Shown here: in pieces, positions 6,045 through 10,218 of the stretch
Layout of the letters: the number at the start of each line of letters is the position of its first letter
How positions within the stretch are numbered: position 1 is the stretch's first letter
Source of the DNA: Clostridia bacterium
GTDB lineage: Bacteria; Bacillota; Clostridia; Christensenellales; Aristaeellaceae
NCBI GenBank assembly: GCA_016297535.1
Contig: JAEDGL010000086.1
Span: forward strand, 1 to 10,218
Direction of reading: 5' to 3'
DNA: 10,218 nucleotides
Translations under genes and position numbers: made by a program
The notes under the pieces: generated by a model
What the model saw: the letters and a program-made list of their open reading frames with translations, nothing else
The model's database searches: none
Told to the model about the DNA's origin: nothing

Positions 6045-7545
6045 TACGCCGGTTAGCGCAGCCCCCTCCCTGCGGGGGCGCTTTTTGCGCTGGAAGCATT
6101 CCACAGGCGTCCGTCCGCACATTTTTTTATGCTTTCTGGTGTTTACGGCGTTGCTGCTGGTGCTGCTGTGGCTGTTCCAGATTGTGTTTCTGGACGAGTT
6201 TTACCGCATGCAGAAAACGGAGATGCTGCGTTCCTTCTCCAATAGCATGGTGCACAACATCGACAACGAAAATCTTCAAACCCTTGCTGACCGTATCGCC
6301 GAGCAGGATAATGTGTGCGTTATGGTAACGGATGAGAATATGCGCGTGATCGTAACGGCCGAATCCTGGAACGGATGCCTGATTCACCACATGAACCGGT
6401 TTGATCTGTGGCGCTACGCCAGTTCTCTTGCGGAAGGCGACAGCGCCATTGCTGCGGAATTTCCGCTGGATGCGTTTCGAAACCAGAGCTATGATGCGCG
6501 CAAGTTTCGCGGCGCCGTTCCCCCCAGCGATAACGGCGGAGCAAAAAGCCTGATTACCGTTCAACGCGCCGTAATGGCCGACAGCCGGGTGGTCTATGTG
6601 TTTCTGAACACGCTGATCACGCCGGTTACCGGCACCGTGCAGACCATCCGCAACGAGCTTTATTTTATCTCTGCCATTCTGGTGCTGCTTTCCTTTTTGC
6701 TTTCCCTTATTTTGTCCCGGTATATCACCCGGCCGCTGATTGAAACCACCGAGGCAGCCGCCGCGCTGAGCGGTGGCGAGTACCAGCCGGTAAGCGATAC
6801 GGGCTATCGGGAAATCGAGCAGCTCAACCAGCAGCTGGTACAGGCGGCGCATGATCTGCACCGGGTGGAAGAAATGCAAAACGAGCTGATTGCCAACATC
6901 AGCCATGATCTGCGTACGCCGCTTACCCTCATCGAGGGCTACGCCGAGGCCATGCGCGACCTGCCGGATGAGAACACGCCGGAAAACATGCAGGTGATCA
7001 TCGATGAAACCCGCCGTCTCACCACGCTTGTCAACTCTGTGCTGGATCTGCATACGGCGCGCGGAGAGCTTGGAACACTGAACACAACGCCCTTCAGCCT
7101 GACGGATTCCATCCGGGGTATTTTGTCGCGCTACGCAAAGCTTACCGAGCAGGATGGATACCATATCGCGTTTGCACCCGTGCAGGACGCATGGGTGCTG
7201 GCCGATGAGGTAAAGGTGCAGCAGGTGGTGTACAACCTGATTAACAACGCGCTGACCTATACAGGAGAGGACCGTACCGTAACCGTAGTGCAAAAGGTGC
7301 AGGACAGCCGCGTGCGCATTGAGGTGCGTGATTCCGGCGAGGGCATCGCCCCGCAGGATCTGCCCTATATCTGGGATCGCTACTACCGCGGCGGCAAGCC
7401 GCACCGGCGCGCTAGAATTGGAAGCGGGCTGGGGCTGAGCATTGTAAAAAACATTCTGGAGAGCCATCACCTTGCCTATGGCGTGGAGAGCCGGGAGGGC
7501 GAAGGCAGCACATTCTGGTTTGAGCTGCCCCTGCACGCCCATTAA
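6025..7545 (+). CDS. Sensor histidine kinase, partner of the upstream response regulator
   Basis: This membrane kinase of 506 residues should detect an external signal and phosphorylate the upstream regulator. In order: basic N-terminus; transmembrane helix 1 (about 33-54); an extracytoplasmic sensor region (about 55-212) of no family I recognise; helix 2 (about 213-233); a HAMP linker; the dimerisation/phosphorylation domain with H294 in ISHDLRTP; and the ATPase domain with the N box NLINNA (404-409), D436 in DSGEGI and the G2 box GSGLGLS (466-472). All catalytic motifs are intact. The start is uncertain. TTG 6025 gives a KKR terminus and overlaps the regulator gene by 20 bases, with only weak GAGGGG/TAGG upstream. 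TTG 6085 is a second choice, with GGGGG six bases before it; no ATG precedes helix 1. A terminator-like hairpin lies at 6056-6086, inside this start region. The gene ends in a shared bidirectional terminator. Confidence 0.93.
   Translation: MKKRLNNTPVSAAPSLRGRFLRWKHSTGVRPHIFLCFLVFTALLLVLLWLFQIVFLDEFYRMQKTEMLRSFSNSMVHNIDNENLQTLADRIAEQDNVCVMVTDENMRVIVTAESWNGCLIHHMNRFDLWRYASSLAEGDSAIAAEFPLDAFRNQSYDARKFRGAVPPSDNGGAKSLITVQRAVMADSRVVYVFLNTLITPVTGTVQTIRNELYFISAILVLLSFLLSLILSRYITRPLIETTEAAAALSGGEYQPVSDTGYREIEQLNQQLVQAAHDLHRVEEMQNELIANISHDLRTPLTLIEGYAEAMRDLPDENTPENMQVIIDETRRLTTLVNSVLDLHTARGELGTLNTTPFSLTDSIRGILSRYAKLTEQDGYHIAFAPVQDAWVLADEVKVQQVVYNLINNALTYTGEDRTVTVVQKVQDSRVRIEVRDSGEGIAPQDLPYIWDRYYRGGKPHRRARIGSGLGLSIVKNILESHHLAYGVESREGEGSTFWFELPLHAH
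6056..6086 (+). promoter_or_regulatory. Terminator-like hairpin inside the 5' end of the histidine kinase gene
   Basis: GCCCCC (6061-6066) pairs with GGGGGC (6074-6079) over a 7-base loop. The stem can extend by GC/GC across one bulged A (6060), and five Ts follow at 6082-6086. This has the form of a rho-independent terminator but lies about 12-20 codons into the kinase frame as annotated, after the regulator stop at 6044. It could lower kinase expression relative to the regulator, or mean the kinase start is later. This rests on sequence shape only. Confidence 0.45.
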
Positions 7546-7623
7546 GAGGGCTGCCTCGGATTTGACGCGTTTGTGCGTTGCCCATGCCCAAGGAAAAATT
7601 TGTTGTATCACCTGCCGGGGACG

Positions 7624-7665
7624 AAAAAAGGCGGCTGATCCTTTGAAAAGACCAACCGCTTTTTT
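7624..7665. terminator. Bidirectional intrinsic terminator between convergent kinase and GNAT genes
   Basis: GCGG (7631-7634) and CCGC (7656-7659) bound a long stem, with A6 (7624-7629) on one side and T6 (7660-7665) on the other. Read on the minus strand the stem is about 14 bp, with three G-U pairs where the plus-strand reading has C-A mismatches. It is therefore better suited to the minus-strand GNAT unit, but should also stop plus-strand transcripts from the kinase. Confidence 0.8.
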
Positions 7666-7666
7666 C

Positions 7667-8218
7667 TTAACGGAATTCGTCCTTGCCCTCGGATGGATCT
7701 AATTCTTTTGAAAAATACAAAATCAGATCGTCATCATTCCGGCAGTCTGCATACTGCGGGCATACCCGTTCGCCGTGCCACACGCCGGTTCCATCCGGAA
7801 TATATCCGCGTTTTACATACATTCTTTGCGCGCTTCCGTATCCTTCATGCAGGCCTACGCCAAGGTAAACCGTCCTTGAATACTGCGCGGCGACTTTTTC
7901 GGCCACATCCATCAGCCTGCTGCCAATACCGTTTTTACGGTACTTTTCAAGCACCCCAAAGTCAACGATTTCCGGATAGCCCAGATTTGCAAAAGCGCCC
8001 CTTTGCGAGTTCGGATATACGTTGATGTATCCCGCAACCTGTCCCTTGTATTCGGCAACAAAGGAGATCGATTTTCCTTCGCTCTGATCTTTGTATCTGG
8101 ATTCGTATTTTTCGGCTTTCTGGTTCCAGCCCTGCGCGATTTCTTCATCGGTAATGATTTGAATATCGCTGTACATCATATCGCGTATGAGTATTTCTTT
8201 ATCCTCATAGTAGATCAT
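7667..8218 (-). CDS. GNAT-family N-acetyltransferase
   Basis: The 183-residue product should transfer an acetyl group from acetyl-CoA to an amine; the substrate is unknown. The GNAT fold is shown by FVAEYKGQVAGYINVY (about 53-69), the central strand EIVDFGVLEKY leading into the acetyl-CoA pyrophosphate loop RKNGIG (94-99), the helix GSRLMDVAEKVA, VYLGVGLHEGYGSAQRMYVKRGYIPDG (117-143), and a C-terminal DDLILYFSKEL strand. The ATG at 8218 has GGAG on the minus strand (8226-8229) seven bases upstream. It lies 46 bases downstream of a 39-codon membrane peptide gene on the same strand with no promoter visible between, so the two are likely one transcript. Its composition looks more AT-rich by eye than the surrounding genes, which may hint at later acquisition. 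It ends two bases from the shared terminator. Confidence 0.92.
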   Translation of the reverse strand: MIYYEDKEILIRDMMYSDIQIITDEEIAQGWNQKAEKYESRYKDQSEGKSISFVAEYKGQVAGYINVYPNSQRGAFANLGYPEIVDFGVLEKYRKNGIGSRLMDVAEKVAAQYSRTVYLGVGLHEGYGSAQRMYVKRGYIPDGTGVWHGERVCPQYADCRNDDDLILYFSKELDPSEGKDEFR

Positions 8219-8264
8219 CGTCTATCTCCGCAATCTCCCGTTGAAAATGCACCGCCTCCGGCGT

Positions 8265-8384
8265 TTACCACGACCACACATAGGCCATCACGACGCTAAG
8301 CACCATCAGCAAAGCCAGCGACAGGCTCACCACGCGCACAAGCAGCTCCTTGGTTACCTTCCTGCGTTTGGAACGGCTGGACAT
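8265..8384 (-). CDS. 39-residue single-pass membrane peptide (hypothetical)
   Basis: The product begins with a strongly basic stretch (SSRSKRRKVTKE) followed by one hydrophobic helix (about residues 14-36) and ends YVWSW, so it should insert with its N-terminus in the cytoplasm. I do not recognise a family. Support for expression is good for so short a gene: AGGAGG (8395-8400 on the minus strand) is nine bases before the ATG, and an extended -10 promoter lies just upstream with a predicted start near 8411. A longer frame with ATG at 8414 is unlikely because that codon falls at or before the predicted transcription start. The GNAT gene follows 46 bases later. Role unknown. Confidence 0.7.
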   Translation of the reverse strand: MSSRSKRRKVTKELLVRVVSLSLALLMVLSVVMAYVWSW

Positions 8385-8417
8385 AACAATCTGCCTCCTG
8401 TTTGGTTTCATGCAGAC

Positions 8418-8447
8418 AGTATAGCATATTTGAAGGCACGTGGGCAA
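8418..8447 (-). promoter_or_regulatory. Extended -10 promoter for the minus-strand membrane peptide/GNAT unit
   Basis: On the minus strand, TTGCCC (8442-8447) is separated by 18 bases from TATACT (8418-8423), which is preceded by TGC, giving the extended TGnTATACT form. Transcription would begin near 8411, about 27 bases before the ATG of the 39-residue peptide. It stands back to back with the DUF951/lepB promoter about 70 bases away. Confidence 0.65.
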
Positions 8448-8519
8448 GACGAACGGCCGGTTCTCTGATTCGTTTACCGAAAGTTTACACATGATCCCGA
8501 AATTGCCGCCACGCGCAGC

Positions 8520-8548
8520 TTGAAACTTTGAAGACGGGGATGTATAAT
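8520..8548 (+). promoter_or_regulatory. Near-consensus sigma-A promoter for DUF951-lepB
   Basis: TTGAAA (8520-8525) and a perfect TATAAT (8543-8548) are separated by 17 bases, the optimal distance. Transcription would start near 8555, leaving a leader of about 26 bases that contains GGAGGTG (8567-8573) before the GTG at 8581. This is the strongest promoter in the window and suggests steady expression of the pair. Confidence 0.8.
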
Positions 8549-8580
8549 ACTTCGTACATGTGTTGCGGAGGTGCGGGCTG

Positions 8581-8826
8581 GTGGAAGAAATCCGTTTGGG
8601 CGATAAGGTAAAAATGCGCAAGACGCATCCCTGCGGCAGTGATGAATGGAGCGTTATCCGCATTGGGGCGGATATCAAGATCAAATGCCTGGGCTGCGGA
8701 CGCATTGTAATGATGGACAGAGCGGATTTTGTCAAGCGCCGCAAAAAGGTGCTGGAGCAGGGGCTGGTATCCGAGGCGGAAACCCTGCGCGCCATGGCGG
8801 GCCAGAGCAAAGGAGGAAACGACTAA
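8581..8826 (+). CDS. DUF951-family protein (YyzM-like)
   Basis: This small protein of 81 residues belongs to the widespread Firmicutes family DUF951, whose function is not established. Family hallmarks are all present: GDKVKMRKTHPCGSDEW (7-23), GADIKIKCLGCGRIVMM (29-45) and DFVKRRKKVL. The His/Cys in HPCG (16-19) and the two Cys of CLGCG (36-40) could form a metal site, which is inference. The start is GTG 8581, with GGAGGTG (8567-8573) seven bases upstream; an in-frame GTG at 8560 would place the ribosome binding site inside the gene. The C-terminus has about 23 extra residues after the conserved core. The stop overlaps the ATG of lepB in a TAATG junction, implying translational coupling. 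Confidence 0.9.
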   Translation: MEEIRLGDKVKMRKTHPCGSDEWSVIRIGADIKIKCLGCGRIVMMDRADFVKRRKKVLEQGLVSEAETLRAMAGQSKGGND

Positions 8827-9446
8827 TGCAGACCGAAAACGAACAGGTAACTGCCGCACAGGATGCTGAGCAGAACACCAAAGGCAAAAAGAAAAAGGAA
8901 AAGGAGCCCACAAACTGGAAGAAAGAATTGATGAGCTGGATTTTAACGCTGGCGGTGGCGGTGGCGGTGGCGCTGCCGATTCGTGCCTTTGTGTTTGAAC
9001 CCATCCGTGTGGATGGGGAAAGCATGTGCGATACCCTGCAAAACAACGAAGTGATGCTTGTTACCAAACCGGAGTACCTCAGGGGCGATCCTCAGCGCGG
9101 CGACGTCATCATCTGCAAGTATCCGGGCCGCAAGGAAAACTTTGTGAAGCGCGTAATGGGCGTACCGGGCGATGTGATTTCCATTATCTCCAATGTGGTT
9201 TACCGCAATGGCGAGGCGCTGGACGAACCCTACCTTACGCCCAGCCGTAATGATAACGGCTTCTCCATGGCTCCCTTTGAGCTGGGCGAGGACGAGTATT
9301 TTGTAATGGGCGATAATCGCGATAACAGCCACGACAGCCGCAATTATTATAACTACTACACCCCTGCGGCCATCACCCGCGATATGATTGTGGGACATGT
9401 GCGCTGCGTGGTGTTCCCGTTTAATCGGATTCGTGAAATCAAGTAA
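8826..9446 (+). CDS. lepB: Type I signal peptidase
   Basis: LepB/SipS cleaves signal peptides from exported proteins at the outer face of the membrane using a Ser-Lys dyad. The 206-residue product has a lysine-rich cytoplasmic N-terminus (KGKKKKEKE), one transmembrane helix (about 35-57), catalytic S66 in VDGESM, catalytic K108 in NFVKRVMGVPGD and the box E motif MGDNRDNSHDSR (161-172). Its length and single helix fit the Gram-positive type. The ATG at 8826 has AAAGGAGG (8810-8816) about nine bases upstream and overlaps the DUF951 stop by one base. The helix is coded by a near-perfect GGCGGT repeat (8951-8972). A strong terminator follows 75 bases after the stop. Confidence 0.97.
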   Translation: MQTENEQVTAAQDAEQNTKGKKKKEKEPTNWKKELMSWILTLAVAVAVALPIRAFVFEPIRVDGESMCDTLQNNEVMLVTKPEYLRGDPQRGDVIICKYPGRKENFVKRVMGVPGDVISIISNVVYRNGEALDEPYLTPSRNDNGFSMAPFELGEDEYFVMGDNRDNSHDSRNYYNYYTPAAITRDMIVGHVRCVVFPFNRIREIK

Positions 9447-9479
9447 ATGACGATCCTTTGGATGAATGCCGTATGGCTT

Positions 9480-9505
9480 GCCGGGTCATGCATGCTTTGA
9501 CCGGC
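9480..9505. repeat. Imperfect inverted repeat between lepB and its terminator
   Basis: GCCGGGTCA (9480-9488) faces TGACCGGC (9498-9505) across a 9-base gap, with one bulged G. No T-run follows, so it is not a terminator by itself. It may be an RNA 3' stem or a chance palindrome; I cannot tell which. Confidence 0.4.
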
Positions 9506-9521
9506 CTGTCCAAAGACACTG

Positions 9522-9577
9522 GGCCTGCAGAAAGAGGAAATCCTCTTTTTCCTGCAGGCCTTTTCATTTTCTTTTTT
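9522..9577 (+). terminator. Strong intrinsic terminator after lepB
   Basis: GGCCTGCAG (9522-9530) pairs perfectly with CTGCAGGCC (9552-9560). Inside it AAAGAGG pairs with CCTCTTT around an AAAT loop, with a three-base bulge on one side. TTTTC and further T-runs follow to 9577. It should end DUF951-lepB transcripts and insulate the TetR gene downstream. Confidence 0.88.
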
Positions 9578-9588
9578 GGAAAGACACC

Positions 9589-9616
9589 TTCTCAAAATCG
9601 GTCAACGGAGTATAAT
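9589..9616 (+). promoter_or_regulatory. Promoter of the TetR-family gene
   Basis: A perfect TATAAT lies at 9611-9616, with TTCTCA (9589-9594, four of six matches) at 16-base spacing. The region between the boxes and just downstream is occupied by repeated CGGTYAA half-sites, so promoter and operator overlap. Confidence 0.6.
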
Positions 9617-9643
9617 GATGATTAACCGCTTCGGTTAACGGAG
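9598..9643. promoter_or_regulatory. Candidate TetR operator: three CGGTYAA half-sites
   Basis: TTAACCG (9622-9628) and CGGTTAA (9632-9638) form a perfect 7-bp palindrome with a CTT spacer, right between the -10 box and the ribosome binding site. A third copy, CGGTCAA (9599-9605), lies upstream of the -10. The segments at 9598-9610 and 9631-9643 (TCGGTYAACGGAG) match at 12 of 13 bases and start 33 bases apart, about three helical turns. A bound repressor dimer here would block its own gene, as is common in this family; binding is inferred. Confidence 0.6.
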
Positions 9644-9651
9644 GATTTAGT

Positions 9652-10218
9652 ATGAACAGGAAATTCTTTTCTCTGCCGGAGGAAAAGCAGCAGGCGATCA
9701 TCAATGCTGGTTATCGGGTGTTTTCGCAAAACACCTATAAAAACAGTCCGATGAGTGAAATTGCCGACGCGGCGGGCATCAGCAAATCGCTGCTTTTTCA
9801 CTATTTTCAAAATAAAAAGGAGCTGTACCTGTTTCTCTGGGAAAAGTGCGCTCAAACCACCATCGAGTTTCTAACCAAATACGGCTGCTATGGTCAGAAA
9901 GAGCTTTTTGAAAGCATGGAACGGGGCTTGCGCGCCAAGATGGAGATCATCCGCCTGTATCCGGATATGGGCCAGTTTACGATCAAGGCATTTTATGAAA
10001 AGGATCCTGAAATCAACGCGGCGATCCAGAAAAGCTATCACAAATATTTTCAGTTTAAAGCGGACAGGACGCGAATGAATCTGGATCCGCAGCAGTTTAT
10101 TCCCGGATTGGATATTCCGATGATGTACCGTGAAATGTACTGGGCGGCCGAAGGCTATCTGTGGGAAGCGGTGCAACGTGGAAATGTGGAGATCGGCCAA
10201 TTGGAAGAGGGTTTTACA
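9652..10218 (+). CDS. TetR/AcrR-family transcriptional regulator, 3'-truncated
   Basis: The frame is open from the ATG at 9652 to the window edge: 189 residues without a stop, so the gene is nearly complete for this family (usually about 190-220). The N-terminal helix-turn-helix is clear: EEKQQAIINAGYRVFSQNTYKNSPMSEIADAAGISKSLLFHYFQNKKELY, with the recognition helix around ISKSLLFHYF. The rest is an all-helical ligand/dimerisation domain, too variable to name a ligand. GGAGGA (9640-9645) lies six bases before the ATG. A palindrome and a direct repeat in the leader suggest autorepression. Regulators of this type often control an adjacent transporter, which would lie outside the window. Confidence 0.93.
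   Translation, partial: MNRKFFSLPEEKQQAIINAGYRVFSQNTYKNSPMSEIADAAGISKSLLFHYFQNKKELYLFLWEKCAQTTIEFLTKYGCYGQKELFESMERGLRAKMEIIRLYPDMGQFTIKAFYEKDPEINAAIQKSYHKYFQFKADRTRMNLDPQQFIPGLDIPMMYREMYWAAEGYLWEAVQRGNVEIGQLEEGFT

Noticed and set aside
6127..7611. Long minus-strand open frame of 494 codons opposite the histidine kinase
   Set aside because: The plus strand encodes every kinase motif; the opposite frame is His/Gln-rich with no recognisable domain and is a shadow.

Overview
The window looks like chromosomal DNA of a GC-rich anaerobic Firmicute, most likely class Clostridia. Three things point there: the nadD/yqeK/rsfS arrangement, a DUF951 (YyzM-type) gene, and frequent GTG/TTG starts behind AGGAGG-like ribosome binding sites. 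I cannot name a genus. There are no RNA genes, insertion sequences, CRISPR arrays or phage genes that I can support. Most of it is housekeeping DNA with some less familiar genes between.

Layout, left to right. (1) 1-1500: most of dnaX (clamp-loader tau subunit), cut at the left edge just before the Walker A motif. It overlaps rsmA/ksgA (1497-2357, 16S rRNA dimethyltransferase) by 4 bases. (2) 2302-3144, minus strand: an unfamiliar four-helix membrane protein whose cytoplasmic middle resembles an Mrr-type nuclease domain without catalytic residues. It overlaps the 3' end of rsmA convergently. (3) 3254-4429: a fused NadD-YqeK protein (NaMN adenylyltransferase plus HD-family Ap4A hydrolase), followed by rsfS (4461-4823). 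(4) 4921-7545: a probable three-gene unit of a membrane-anchored lone PDZ protein, an OmpR-type response regulator and its sensor histidine kinase. The kinase seems to start at TTG inside the regulator gene and has a terminator-like hairpin within its first codons.

(5) 7624-8447, minus strand: a small unit with a good promoter, a 39-residue membrane peptide and a GNAT acetyltransferase, ending in a terminator shared with the facing kinase gene. (6) 8520-9577: a near-consensus promoter, a DUF951 gene, type I signal peptidase lepB coupled to it through TAATG, and a strong intrinsic terminator. (7) 9589 to the right edge: a TetR-family regulator, cut at its 3' end, whose leader carries three copies of a CGGTYAA half-site around the -10 box, probably its own operator.

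Functionally the window joins DNA replication (dnaX), ribosome maturation and silencing (rsmA, rsfS), NAD synthesis with alarmone-like nucleotide clearance (nadD-yqeK), envelope sensing (PDZ plus two-component system) and secretion (lepB). I saw no clear new multi-gene system. The best leads are the membrane protein with the nuclease-like fold, the PDZ/two-component unit, the hairpin in the kinase 5' end, and the TetR operator.
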